A stretch of 64,000 nt of DNA from NCBI GenBank assembly GCA_035222895.1, contig JAVYIG010001052.1, positions 331,371 through 395,370 on the forward strand. The letters run 5' to 3'. Made by a program: the position numbers and the translations under genes. How positions within the stretch are numbered: position 1 is the first letter of the stretch; the number at the start of each line of letters is the position of its first letter. The stretch is from Strongylocentrotus droebachiensis. Taxonomy: Eukaryota > Echinodermata > Echinoidea > Camarodonta > Strongylocentrotidae. The notes beneath the pieces are model-generated. The model saw nothing but the letters and a program-made list of their open reading frames with translations, searched no databases and was not told the origin of the DNA. This document shows, in pieces, positions 13,184 to 26,309 of this stretch.

Positions 13184-13971
13184 GGGGAGGGAGCAGAAAA
13201 AACAAGGCGACTTGAGAAAAAAGGAAAGATAGATGGAGAAGGACAGGTGAATAATCACAGAAAAAGAAACAAAAATCAGAAATAAATAATGGTAGCAAAT
13301 CTTAAGTAGGCAGAGATGGAGAGGATCTGATAAAGGAAAGGTAGAGGAAATAATGAAATTGGAAAGGATGGGTGACTTGTATTTTTTCGTACCGTGAATG
13401 AAAAATCAACGATAGCACCATGAGAAGTAATGTAAAAAAAAAGTCATTCAAGTATATTACAGCATGGGTCAAGCCACTGACGGAAACAATGGTGTCAAAG
13501 GAAGGGGGGGGGGGCATAGTCGATGGATAACAATAAGGCGAGGGGATTTCTCAATTCCTTTTACAAATGTCATGCTTAAATATATTATCTTGTTATCTTA
13601 CAATGTACTAATTACTTTTCATATCTTGATTAAGTTTTGGAAAATAAAATCATTTGATTTGAAATTGAAATGAGTGAGGGGTGAGCAGGGGGGGGGGGGG
13701 GTCGTATTCCAATCTTTTTGCGTTCGCGTTGTATTTCCCTTGTCTGTGGTATTATTGCAAAATGCTCTTGACTCCACTTTAGTACGAAAGGTCCTTGGGT
13801 CGATCCTTGCTTGGTGCTTTATACTTTGAACTCTCGACAAGAAATGCATTAAATGGGGATTATCATTATTATTAATTATTTTCTGTTCTGCATCTCTCTC
13901 CCCGTGACCCCCTCTCTCCTTTTATATCTCTCCCCTCAGGCCCTCTCTCACTCTTTCTATCTTTTCATGTA

Positions 13972-14559
13972 CACTCTTATTTCCACGGCGTCAAATTTCA
14001 CTCTAAATGGCGTCAGCTGGGAGTCAACTCTATTCCTAGTTAGTGACACGGATTCCGAATCAATTTTTTTTTCTCCATATTTTTTCCCTCCACAGGGATT
14101 TTATTGATTTTCATTTGAAACAAATTAACAAATATATATTCAAGGTAATTTACATTTATAACATAAATAAAATTGGCTTTTCAAGATACAAGTATTGTTG
14201 AAATGTTGAGTTAACAGAAAACTAACAAAATCAATAATTCATTTCTGACACTCATGGAAAGAAAAACAAATACAGAAAAAATATCATTTTAAGTAAACAA
14301 ATTTCTGAATTGAAAACATTTTCTTGTGAATTTATTATTTCTACAAGTCGAATTTGCAATATACTTTTCGTTTTTGAAGTAATTTTCATAATCAAAACTC
14401 TAATATTATCAATTTTACTCGGATTGTGTGGCATCAGCTGAGAATTGACTCAATTCAGAGTCAAGGTGATTCGGAATCCGTGTCACTTTGACTAGGAATA
14501 GAGTTGACTCCCAGCTGACGCCATTTAAAGTGAAATTTGACGCCGTGGAAATAAGAGTG
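13972..14559. mobile_element. Mariner-type MITE with ~95-bp terminal inverted repeats
   Basis: Arms at 13972-14066 and 14466-14559 are reverse complements, with outer ends CACTCTTATTTCCACGGCG. Both are bounded by TA, the Tc1/mariner target. The ~400-bp centre is AT-rich without an ORF. Confidence 0.82.
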
Positions 14560-15624
14560 TAGGGTGCGGGTGTGTGTGTGTGTGGGGGGGGGGGGGAGTG
14601 GGTCCCTAACACCAGTGTTACCGCTCATATTTGCTTCCGGTCACCATTTGAACTGGTTTTTAGCTTTAAGACTTCAAAATGGTCCGAATCTATGCTGAAG
14701 TTAACTTAGACACAAAGGTAACACGCAAAATATCTGCCTATATAACGAAGTGTGTGTTATTCTTGAGAGGGAGCCCTTCAATTAAAGTGACTCGGTAACA
14801 TTGTTGAAGGTTGGTGAAAAAAATGAGTAATTTTTGTATGAAATGTTACTTATTATATTCCTTCTACTGTACTTACCCTCTAACATTAAACAAATCTTGA
14901 ACAAATTCTCAAACCACAAACAGCAAATTTTCCCAACCGTTATTCTATGAAAATAAGACATAAGACAGGCTTAGCTTTCAACACTTAAATGTCTGGAATG
15001 GTATACAGAGCCGATTCATTGCTTAGTGACAATGGTAATAATTAGTTGGGAGAATTAAGGAATCGATAAGATCAGTTTTTCCCATTATTTATCATTACAT
15101 AATGGTCTGTTTTCACTCAAACTTTCAGATTATCTTTACATCTATATAGCATTGAAGTCACTTCCACTTCTATTTTCTCTCATTTTAACAATGTTACTAA
15201 GTCCCTTTAATATGAATTTTGTATAAAAACGCGGTATTCGAGCAGAATCAATTCGGGTTACAAAACTTTCATGCCATTGGGGTTGAATCTTGAGCGTATA
15301 ATTATACAGCCAAAATATGTTATCAAAGAAAGCTATAACATCTAGCTGAACTCAAATCAATTGAGAACGGAAATGCTTGAGAGTCAAAGAGAAAGAACAA
15401 AATTAAAGCATGAATAATTGGAAGTATTACCAGAGCAAGTGGAATTTGAATGAAGATAAATGTTTTTTTAAATAGGAGGAATGACATGTTAATTAGGAGC
15501 TACACCCGTAATTGAATGCGAAGGAATGTGAATGTGAAAGGGGTCATTCTAATTTTAAGAAGCCTTTTGATAGTGAAGGGTTTAACACTTATGGTGCATT
15601 AAGGTCGAAGAAGTTCAAGTATTA

Positions 15625-15763
15625 GGAACTTTTAGATTCTGCACGACGAGAACGTGGACTGCCCTTTTAAGGCGATGTGACGTCATTTTAAGGCACTGGC
15701 AGTGACGTCACATTGCCTTTAAATGGCAGTCCACGTTCTCGTCGTGCAGAATCTAAAAGTCCC
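15625..15763. mobile_element. Palindromic MITE containing TGACGTCA sites, copy 1
   Basis: Nearly the whole 139 bp folds back, with arms of ~60 bp including CTGCACGACGAGAACGTGGA. The centre carries two TGACGTCA-type sites. A second copy is at 61764-61929. Confidence 0.85.
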
Positions 15764-15985
15764 TATGGTAAAAGGTGAAAACACAAGAGAACTTTCTTTT
15801 ATTGAGTTAGAGTGTTGATCAGTTCAATAACACGAGAACTGGTATCTAAACAAATGTTATGTTGAATACTGGGGTCATTCCGGACACAAAGTATTACGTA
15901 GAGTCGCTCGAAAGTCATCTTAGCTGATCAGACGTCATACAGGATCATGAAGACAAAATCCGCATCACCACCAATTAGCAAAATG

Positions 15986-16536
15986 CAGGGGCAGCGGAAC
16001 GTCTTCCAATTTTAAAGTAGGGGGCACCAACAAAAATGGGCACTTTCTGGAGAAAAAAGGGACCTACAAAGAGAAACATTAAAAAAACATACACCATTTC
16101 CAGACATTGGTATATATACCCCTACATCGTCTTGATTGTGTTTACACTACCAGGGATGACATCAATATTTGTTTCTTTCTTTACGACTTTTACGTGGTAC
16201 AAAATACATGCTTTGCAGTTGGGTGTGACAGTCTGAATGTTATTATTAAATTTCGAGCGAACCAAATCGAGCGAGCTGACATTTTAAGATTTGTTAGGTC
16301 CCAGGGCGTAAAATTACATCTTATAAAGAAGACAAAAAACAAACCCTGATGAGTATTAATCACAATCTAATGAATAAAGACTTAAAAAGTTCTTTTATAA
16401 GTATAGTTATAATATTCATAAATGCGAGCGAGCTCTAAATGTAAAAAAATAAATAAAAGACCCCGTTTACAGTGAAAAGAGGGCCCGGCACCGGAATTTT
16501 GTACGCCATACGCCCCCCCCCCCTCCTCCGCCTCTG
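15986..16536. mobile_element. hAT-like MITE (8-bp duplication with one mismatch)
   Basis: The element starts CAGGGGCAGCGGAACG and ends CCTCCGCCTCTG, flanked by GCAAAATG (15978-15985) and GCATAATG (16537-16544). An 8-bp duplication fits hAT. It is an inverted relative of 12265-13183 without the expanded minisatellite. Confidence 0.7.
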
Positions 16537-17627
16537 GCATAATGGGCAAAAGTGAGGAAAAAACCCGGAAAATTATGTCATTTCAGCAACATTTGTAAAT
16601 CGAAGGTATCGAATTGGAAAAGAATTACGTTTGAATTTTTTTGGGGCGTCAACTGCCCCCAAATGCCTCTTCAAACAGCCAAAGTCGACAGTCGGATCGA
16701 ATAACTGTACGGAATCAAGTTAGAACACATACGGGAAACAATAATCCCGCAAACATAGCCATATTCACATTATTGAAAATGTTTTTTAAATTCATACATA
16801 AAATGTCAATCAAATTCGTTCAAAAGGTCTTTGTAGATGTACGACTGAGCGATAGAAGATTTTGGGCCGGAAATCCGGTATGGGGAGGGGGGGGGGGCAG
16901 AATGTCCTACAAGAATACATACAAACGTCTTACCACGAGAAATGACGATTTCAAGGGGGAAAATGCTTGTTGGAAATATAGCCTATATGGAACCATTGTC
17001 GGCCAATTTATAAAATAGGTCTCCCCATTTCTTTTTCGTTGTTGTTGTAATCATTAATTTACTTATTTATATATTATTGTATTTAAAAAAAAAAAAATTA
17101 AATTTGTTATTCGTCCTACGACCCCCCCCCCCCCCCTTTTTTTTTCTTTCTATACTGATATGGGCTAGTCTAGACCTACATGTCATTTGTGTCAAATGAG
17201 CAAAACTTTTGTTCCGTCATCTAGTTTGGACAAGATAAGTGAGTCACGGTCCGGTCGGTCGGGTCACGGGTTTACGCACGCACTCTCGTAAAGCCGGATC
17301 GTGATTAACGGCAGCGGAATTGGGAATTCACCTTTGGCACGACTACTAACTAGCGGATGTATATTTGTCCCCAAAATGTTATATTGTCGAAATGGATCCA
17401 TGCGATTTATAAATCTAAAAGATAACATAATAAACAAAGATTTGACGAAAAATTTAATGTTATCTGGTATTTGTACGTTATGATTTAAAGAGATGTAGAA
17501 AAACATTTGCACTATTTTTTTATAAATGCGGAGGTATGCACTCAACGAGGTGGTGAACTAGTGACGTACATATACTACCGGCATTTTCCTCCCATCATCC
17601 TCTCTCTCTTTCTCACCAGCAAGAAAC

Positions 17628-20600
17628 ATGAAGATCGATCAGGAAGTCGTCAAATCTTTTGTAATAGATCTTGCAGCCGGTGGCATTGCCGCTGCAATTT
17701 CTAAAACAGCCGTAGCCCCTATTGAAAGAGTCAAGCTTTTACTACAGGTAAGATTTTGTCAAAATTTTGCGAAGATTTAAGTAAATTTTCGTCTTCAAAC
17801 TCTAGTCTTGGTGTTGAGATTGAGTACTGAAGGTACATGCGTGTGTGTTCAATAGGGTTTGCACGTATGGTAAATGTGTGTGTGGTGAGTGCGTGCGCGT
17901 GTACTACATCAGTTGTACAGTGTATGTTCACGTGGGCTTTTTTGCACTTCCTGTAAAAACGCCGGTACCGGTGTCGTTGCTACACGATTGGTGAATGAAC
18001 ATGTTCTTGTGTAATTTAACAGTCTGCTGAATGGAAATGTGTTGAAAAGCATACATTACTACTAGCATTATGTTCAGAAATAAATAAGAATGATAGCATG
18101 TTTCCAGTGATCCCGATGCTGACAAAAATGAAAACCCTTCTTCAGTGAATTTGTCCTTGAAAAGGGATTCAATTGAGGGCGGCGGGGACTGTTCATGGCG
18201 TCCATATTGATTTTTTTTTTTACAAACTGGATTCGAGGGTCTATAAACGCAAATATCAAAATGTATAGACTATAGTCTATACATTTTGATATTTGCGTTT
18301 TTTGAAAAGTTGATAAAAGTGGATGAATCGGGACATATTAACAGCTGAAGGGAATATCTTGAAAATGAAACTTTCCATTGACAAAATTGATTTTAACTTC
18401 ACCTTAAAAAAAAAAGGTGCTGTGTTCAAAATCAAATTGACCCTGCATTTTTACAAGAATTTGTTAAAGTCAGATAACCATTTGCAGAACATGAGATTGA
18501 GACCCAGCTACTGCAGGGTTGACATGTCATGGGCCATTCTTTCTCATATTGAGGACATAAAGACTTTAAATTTATGATAATTATCCTGGCAAAGACAAAA
18601 TAAAATCATCAAAATGCCAATTGTTGGATGTGGGGTCGCAAAAAAAAAGATTGGAGAGTGTGAATGTACTATGTAACAAGTGAAAAGGGGAATTTAATCA
18701 TGAGCAATGTGCTTAGCAAGCTTTAGGTTACACTTTAGTATTTTAAAAGGCCAAACACAGCAAATGAAGATTTCCTAAAAGTTGCTGACATTAGAGAGTC
18801 TCCCAAGGAGTGGATTAGGTTGGGGGGGGGGGGGGGCTGGCTTAGCATGCTTCAGTAATTTATTCTTTCCTCTCTCTGAAAATGTAAATTCTGACTAATT
18901 TAAGCCATTTTATAATATGAGGTAGTACGGTACCCGCCTCTTTTCTGTCTCTATTACCCGGCATTTTTTTAACTTTTTCAAACCACAAAGCCACGAAAAG
19001 AAGGAAGGAAGCTAATGATGATCATATCGAAAAGGGTTGGTTGACTCATTTCACCATCCAACATAGAGTTTAGAGGTCTAGATTGATAGTGCAGCTGCTA
19101 CAATTCTGTTTAAACTAAATGAATCGTATCAAAAGTGATCATCATTCACTGCCAGCCATAGTGAAAATACTTTTCAGTGAAGTCAATGTTGTTTCTGAAT
19201 TTCAACTTTGCTTATATTCTGGCACACAGAAAATCAGAAATGTCTCACAATGGCCCTAAATTAAATGAAGGTTTTTAACCAAGTTAGGGTCGTTTTGTAC
19301 ATGTAAAAGCCATTTATTTTATCAGGATTTGAAAAAATACTTAATAATACCAATCACTATTTTAAATCGCTTTAAGAAAATTATATTTTCATATTTTTGT
19401 TAGGGAGAGGTGAGAGAATTAGAAAAAAAAATTCATTTAGAAGATTTGATTTAAATATCTTGATTCAATTGTTGGCCATTTAAAACAAAATGTCAAATGA
19501 CCTCATCAGCACATTTTTTTTCTTTTCTTTTTTTTTCTTTAAATTCCAGGTTCAACATGCATCAAAACAAATTACAAAAGAGATGCAGTACAAGGGAATT
19601 GTCGACTGCTTTTCCCGAGTAACCAAAGAGCAGGGCTTCTTCTCGCTATGGCGTGGAAACTTGGCCAACGTCATCAGATACTTCCCAACACAGGTGAGGA
19701 TTGTTTGCCTATAACTAAACTGCAGCTACACTGCATGTAACACAAAGTCCACAAATAATTGGGTCTTGCAGTTATGATAGTTTCAGAAGAATAATTTTTC
19801 AGTTAATGCTAATAATGGTATGTACATGTAAATGTACATGCTTGTTCCATGTATTTGAAAGTGTATCAACCACCAAAACCACTGGTCTTGGTGTAAGGTG
19901 TTCCATTCTGCTCTACTGCAGTCAAACTATGAGCTTCAAACATTTCTTTTACAAAGATGCATTCTCAGTAACTGTATAATCTCTTGCTGAGAAGAGTTCT
20001 TAATGCATGTGCATAGAATAGGGCCCCTACATGTAAGTCCAACATGGGCTCCACGCGAGCCCTGGAAGCAGAGTTTAAATGCTTTTTTGGGTTGATTTTA
20101 TACATTCTACTTATTCTGGTACACTTTAAAGGCATCTTTTTTTATTCAACTATTGTAATCATTGCTCTGCTCTGTATGTTTTTTTTTCAGGCTCTGAACT
20201 TTGCCTTCAAAGACAAATACAAGAGGTTGTTCTTGAATAATGTCGACAAGAATAAGCAGTTCATGCGCTACTTCGCTGGTAACTTGGCTTCCGGAGGAGC
20301 TGCAGGAGCCACATCACTCTGCTTTGTGTACCCCCTCGACTTCGCCCGTACTCGTCTGGCTGCCGATGTCGGTAAGGGCGGAGGGCGAGAGTTCAAAGGT
20401 CTCGGTGACTGCTTGACCAAGATCTTCAGGTCTGATGGCATGCTTGGACTTTACCGTGGATTCGCCGTGTCCGTCCAGGGAATCATCATCTACCGTGCAG
20501 CCTACTTTGGCTTCTACGACACAGCCAAGGGTATGCTGCCAGACAACCTCAGCAGGAATATCCTGATCTCTTGGATGGTGGCCCAGACTGTCACTACTTG

Positions 20601-20835
20601 CTCAGGAATCATCTCCTATCCCTTTGACACTGTTCGTCGTCGTATGATGATGCAGTCTGGCCGTAAGGGAGGTGATGTCATGTACAAGGGTACCATCGAC
20701 TGCTGGACCAAGATCATGTCGCAGGAAGGTGGCGGAGCCTTCTTCAAGGGTGCACTCTCCAATGTCCTACGTGGTACCGGCGGTGCCCTCGTACTCGTAA
20801 TGTACGATGAAATCAAGAATCTCCTTGTATTTTAA
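17628..20835 (+). CDS. ANT: Mitochondrial ADP/ATP carrier (adenine nucleotide translocase), 302 aa, 3 coding exons
   Basis: Coding exons are 17628-17747, 19550-19693 and 20191-20835, all phase 0 with GT/AG introns; the total is 909 nt. The protein exchanges cytosolic ADP for matrix ATP across the inner mitochondrial membrane. It has the threefold mitochondrial-carrier repeat, with signatures PIERVK (31-36), PLDFAR (136-141) and PFDTVR (232-237), and the ANT-specific RRRMMM hexapeptide at 237-242. Length matches the animal family (about 298-300). The ATG at 17628 opens the protein at the expected place, 8 nt after a pyrimidine tract ending in CAG (17601-17619). That looks like a 3' splice site and suggests an upstream non-coding exon. 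The 1.8-kb first intron contains a perfect 56-bp palindrome. The likely 3' UTR is about 1 kb, ending near an AATAAA at 21829. It belongs to the vertebrate SLC25A4/5/6/31 group, but a one-to-one ortholog cannot be named from sequence alone. Confidence 0.97.
18245..18300. repeat. Perfect 56-bp palindrome
   Basis: Two 28-bp arms are exact reverse complements with no spacer, centred on CTATAG. It lies in the first intron of the ADP/ATP carrier gene. Confidence 0.95.
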
Positions 20836-21117
20836 GAACATCACCAACAAAAAGTTTTAGTCTGGTGTAGCTAACATCATGTGAGCAGAATTGCCCAAAT
20901 CACTTTATACAACATTGTGGATGGCAACATCCACCTCCCAATGTTCTATCTCTTGGCAAGTGAAATACCTTGTCTTCATAATCATTTAACTTAATTCTGG
21001 AAATCTTGTTTCACATCTGCGCTTCAAGTACAGTGTTTTGGGTAATTCTGCTTGAGAGGGTGAGGATGAAATAGGATTTTCCTATGAAATGGGATTTTCA
21101 TATTTTGGTTCCTTTGG

Positions 21118-21152
21118 TTTCAGAAATGTCTTCTCTCAAGACATTTCTGAAA
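21118..21152 (+). other. Perfect hairpin in carrier 3' UTR
   Basis: A 15-bp stem TTTCAGAAATGTCTT with its exact complement and a 5-nt loop, about 285 nt after the stop codon. It is much shorter than a microRNA precursor; function is unknown. Confidence 0.85.
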
Positions 21153-21828
21153 CAAGGATATATCATAGCACCATTGATATCAATAAAAAAATCCTCAAGA
21201 TCTTATTCAAAAGTCAGACCTCTACGAGGTTATTTATGCTCCACCAAAATGAATAGGTATTTTCTATCGGTTCTCAGTGTTTCGACCAAACTCCAAACAT
21301 TAAACACACAATGGTTAGACTGCATATATGCAAATTTATGGAAAGGTATTTATATGAAGTATTCATATTAGAATAATGAAGAGTAATTATAGGGATAGAC
21401 CAATCTATTCGGGTTGTGTTATTTTGCTTTTACAGTGTAGTGTGATACTTTATACCTCCAAGATGAACGCGCAATGATAACCATAAAATTGAAAAAGAAA
21501 AAAAAATCCTTATCGTGGTAATAGGTTCATTACAGTATGATTTGAAGTTTGTTTGTATTTTACTTTTGTGAAATGAATGTGTAACCCTTATCCACATCAG
21601 ATTTAAACAAAATTATATCCGATTCTTAACCTATTGCCACACCTTGAATGGCTGGCCAAAAATATCACCATTTTGAGGCATCACAAACTGGTATCGATGA
21701 TGGCGGAGCAATTTCGCACATTTTGAACTGCCTAGTGCTTTTCATTTCTTTGTGTGGTATAATGATGAATATGCACAATGTGTTGTGAATATTATGGACT
21801 TGGATTTATGTGTGGAAAAGGAAAGTCT

Positions 21829-21834
21829 AATAAA
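21829..21834 (+). terminator. Candidate polyadenylation signal AATAAA of the ADP/ATP carrier gene
   Basis: The first canonical AATAAA clearly placed downstream of the stop codon at 20833-20835 lies about 1 kb away, in AT-rich sequence with no other gene nearby. Its assignment as the transcript end is inferred from position only. Confidence 0.45.
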
Positions 21835-23154
21835 AAGCTATAAAATTAACCCTTGACCTTATGCTGTCTCGTCATTTCTAGTGTATTATTTTAGTTTTTA
21901 AAAATTGGGGCAATGAAACTGGTTCTATTTCCTTCACTTGTTATGAAAGACATTTTATTTTAGGATTGTATACATAATAGAGGGCTAATGTGTAAATGTA
22001 TATGGTTGCTGCTCTAGCCTTGTAATATACATGCATTTCATGTTTCACACTGATGTTAAAGTATGTGATACATTGTAACATTTATGATTGTGTGTGAGTA
22101 TGTGCCTGTGTCAATGTGTTCTTGTTAACATTGAGAAAAGTAGGAAAATAAGAGTGTATTGGCAGATCTATTAAATCCACAAACTATATGTACATTTGGA
22201 CTTGTATATCAAATTAAATTAAAATTATCTTACAAGTGAGAAAATGTATATACCAAATTATCTTACAAGTGAGCAAATAATGAGTTGATATAAAATTATT
22301 CCTTGATTATACTGAACTTTCTGTTATCAGTTATTTCCACCCACTTATGTATTCTTTTCTGTCTCTCTGTGCCCTACAGTATGTGAGTTTTCCTTCAATT
22401 TGCTCATACAAACCTCTTGAACATAAAAGGATCCATTTTTTTGAGCCTGTAAATTGGGTTTTTGGTATATCTCTCTTACTTGGTATCAAGACAATTACCT
22501 CCCCCCCCCCCCCCCCCCAATCACTATAGGGGTAGTCTCTCAAACTCTTCCTCTTTCTGAACTTTGCCATTTTTTCTTATTCAGCCAATCCCAGAATTTC
22601 TTGACCACACTTGATCATTTCCTTTTTTCTTGCCCCTCTTTTTGTCTCTCCTTTATCTAGCTCTTGCTTCTTCTTGGTCACTGTTTCGTCTCTCTCTCGC
22701 CCCCTCTACATGTTTCTATTCATCGTTCTTCCTCTCGTTTGGTTCTAGCTCCTTTTATGCTGTATTTCATTTTACCATTTATTATTTCCCTATCTATTTT
22801 CCATTTTCTTTTCCTTTTCTCTGTCTCTGGTAATGTCTCTTGATCTTTCTATCATTGTCTCACTTGCACCCTCAGTGTCTTGCCCTCCCCCCTCCCATCA
22901 CTCTCTTCCTTGCCCCCTCCTTACCTTCATCATTCTCTCTTGCCTCAGTTAGTCTGAATCTTTCTGTCTTTAGCTCTCTCCTACCCCCTCTATCTTTCAA
23001 TTCTTATCTGACTAGTCATTATCTTTCTCTCTGCCTATCTTGCCTTTTTTTCTTCTTCATTTAGCTAGAGCCTAGCCAAATGCTCAAGTGAGCTATTGCG
23101 ATTGCTTTTGGGGGCCTAGGGGCAGCGCCTCCAATTTCCCTTGACAAAGTAATT

Positions 23155-23720
23155 GCACATTTTCTTCTTCATGAAAACCCATTGTTGTATGCTAACCAAA
23201 ATTTGTAGGAAAGGGAGATCTAAATTTGTTCAAATGGGGTACATGTATGTGCCCCCTAAGGGGGCCTGGTGCAACATCCCCCAAAGTGACCCTATGGCAA
23301 TAATTATGCATTTCTTTACCCTTTCAACTTCATGTATAGCTATTTACTTAATTGATAGGAAGCATTTCTCAGGCAGGGGAGTAAGACATTTTTCTGGAGG
23401 GCTACTAACTCGTCCAAATGGAGGGGTTTGGGACTAGCACCCCTTCCCCCGACCAAAAATGCTGTCTGGTTTACATTTTCGACTTCTTCTAAAAAATCTT
23501 GGTAGGAATTTTCCTTGGGCAAGGGAGAAATGGGGTATATACCCCCACAGTTCCTCAGGGGCAGAAATTGCACGTTTTCTTCTTCTTGAAAACCCACAAA
23601 TGGATCCTAGCCAAAATGTTCAGGAAATGACCAAAAAAATCATAACTTTTTTCAAATAGGCTATATGCCCCACTAGGGGGCTTGGGGCAGCACCCCCATA
23701 GTGCCCTTATGACAATAGCT
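23155..23720. repeat. Diverged direct repeat (~150 bp, offset ~420 bp)
   Basis: 23155-23310 and 23573-23720 share TTTTCTTCTTC.TGAAAACCCA and a block around GCCCC.CTA.GGGGGC. Both are diverged. Confidence 0.7.
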
Positions 23721-24998
23721 AGACAGAAGAAATTTTAAAAATACTTTTTCTTTACAATTCATGTATACATTTTGGCTTATGGCAGGGGGATATGCTTATG
23801 TTATAAGTATCTTTGTATCAGGATGGACTTTCCCTTTGATATTATTCCAGGAAAGATCTTGTAAGTACATGAATTAACTTTGATACCCATGAAACCACTG
23901 ATATTCATACCCAAAAATGACAAACATATACACATACAGACATACTTATCACCATTACACCCTCTCGTATTACGCAAATGATCAAAAATGCAGCTCAATA
24001 TTTATCTCTTTATCAAGTCATGCACATCCAAAGAAGTAACAAATTGTAAGTTGAACCTGTATCTGCATCACAAACTACATGAAGTACATGAACAAAGTCT
24101 AAAGTCTTGTTGGTTTCAACTCCCTGGTTAGTCCTACATATTCACTATCTTCATTGGAATGTTTTCCATATTCATGTTGAATCATGTATTGTACAATTTA
24201 TCTTTGTTCTCATGACCCTTTACAGCATGAGAACAATAAAAGCAAATATTGGGAATTCTGTAAATATGTGATTTAAGGGTGAACTGAAACCATGGAATAC
24301 AGTCGACTGTGCATGACTCAGAAGTCGCACAACTCATATTTTAAAATACATATATATTTTTTGTACCAAACTTAGCAAATCTGTTGTTATTTGCACTTTG
24401 AGTAAAATTTGTCATCATTGTTCATAAGAGAAAGTTATTTTTGCAGTCCCAACAGATTTGACTTATGCAGAGTTAATTGAATCAAGAAGTAGGCAAGATT
24501 GTAGGCAACAAAAAAAAAAGGGGGGGGGAGGGGGGTTGAAGAAATATAATGAAATTACACTTAATTTTTCTTTCTTCATTTATTTAGGTACTTGTAAAAA
24601 CTCTCTTCCTTTATATTTGAAACCACAGGTGTATGGACATGTATGTGATGATTCAGATTGTGTTTTATTTTTAGCAGTGGACACACTATTTTTTCTCTTT
24701 TTTGTAGTTGGCACAATGCAACATGCTATCAATTCCAGAATCACATTTCTGACACAAGTTGGTTCATGAACAAAATTGGATGTATTTTATTATAAAACTT
24801 CACGAATAGCATACTTTTATTAACATAATTTTGATCATACAAATAATGTGATTACTACATTAGATGGCTTGGTAGAATTCATAAAAGAAGAAAATACATG
24901 TAACATGATAAAGGATAAAGACAGAAAAAGAAGATTGCCTCAAAACAATTATTATAAAACAAAGCAGTATCAAGGAATTAAATTTTATTTAAAAATAC

Positions 24999-25136
24999 CA
25001 GTGCCCTGTTGCATAAACTTACCATTAATGGTAACTTTGCCATCAATGGCAACTACCATGGTAACAGGGCTCAACGGCCAATCAAAATTTCCATTGTAGT
25101 TACCATCAATGGGAAGTTTTGTGCAACAGGGGCCTG
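24999..25136. mobile_element. Short MITE with CAGTGCCCTGTTGCA ends
   Basis: 138 bp with inverted ends (CAGTGCCCTGTTGCA / TGCAACAGGGGCCTG) and internal alternating ACCATNAATGG motifs. No clear target duplication. Confidence 0.7.
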
Positions 25137-25911
25137 AATGCTACTCAGCAAAGCCGTACAACTTCACTAAATCTGACACCCTTTGCTCATGAAAATTAGA
25201 TAATAAATAAGATACCTTCAAATATATCTTTCTGGGCGGTGCGTGGCCACTTTAAAGGGCACTCCAACCTTTGAAACAATGAATGGCAAATGTTTGAATT
25301 CAATCAGGCATATAATGAGAAAGTTTTGAATGTTTGGAAAATGGGATCACCACATCTATGCGAAGTTTTAGATTGGCAATTTGGTCTGTGGAATGCAACA
25401 TATTCATGCTCCCTTTTGTCATATACAGTGCATGTACAAAAAAGGATACCCAAGTTTGGAAGATTTCCATTTAAAAGTTATGACCTGTTTGACATAGTTT
25501 TAAAGAGTAACTAATATACTTATTCATAACCCTGCTGCCAAAAAAAGTATTGAGAAAATCCTCTGGTACCAAGTTTGGGCTGAAGCAATGAATATGTGTC
25601 AAAAGCACTTAGGCATTGTTATTTCAGTCTGAAAACAATTGCTTACTTGTTCGAAATAATGTTGTGCACTTTAATAGAAAATATGACATTGCAACTTGGA
25701 ATCAAGAAAGGCTCATTTACAAGCACAATTTATTCTTTTTGTTATGATACAATCTTGACTCTCTCACATTTCTTGTTTAAGGTTAACCTTGACATTGTCA
25801 GAAAATGTCAGCAAATTCATAGGTATGTATTAAACACAGGTATGAAACAGGTACTCCAACTTTTGATGTAGCAATAATTATGGTACCCCTGGCTTTGTTT
25901 TGTCAAAAAGT

Positions 25912-25956
25912 ATAGGGTTAGGGTTACAACTGAGTTTTAGGCTGGGTTTAGGGTTA
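25912..25956 (+). repeat. Short telomere-like repeats
   Basis: A few scattered TTAGGG motifs (AGGGTTAGGGTT, GTTTAGGGTTAGG) of the metazoan telomere type. Too short to suggest a telomere. Confidence 0.5.
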
Positions 25957-26309
25957 GGTATAGTGTTGGGTCCAGGCCTCCAGAGTTGGGAATTCATTTA
26001 GTGTAGGAGATTGTCGGTGGAGCTTGTGTCTCAGGAGCTTGCGTCATGCAACTCTGTAGCACAAACAATACTTCCTTTTAGTACCGGTATGTGTCTAAAT
26101 CTTCTTTAAAAAATAGATACTACATGCAGAGTCCTTGTTTATGCGAAAAACCCTAGCTACTTTACAGAGCTGGCGGTAATTTCAGAGAAAAAATTGCCAA
26201 AGACATCTTCTCTAAACAAGGGTATTAAATGAACATGTCAATGCATAGTTTGACAGAGGAGCTGCAAAAAAGCTTTGGCTCTTCTGATCCATCCCCTGGG
26301 TCGCTGCAA

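Larger units (their letters stand above)
7921..17627. other. Intergenic region
   Basis: No exon was recognised. It contains MITEs (8571, 12265, 13972, 15625, 15986), a pyrimidine-rich stretch (10800-11030) and presumably the upstream exons or promoters of the two divergent genes flanking it. Confidence 0.65.

Noticed and set aside
22331..23064. Several Ser/Leu/Pro-rich ORFs
   Set aside because: Produced by a pyrimidine-rich stretch; composition is low-complexity with no splice or family support.
25912..25956. Telomere-associated sequence
   Set aside because: Only a few scattered TTAGGG motifs; no array.
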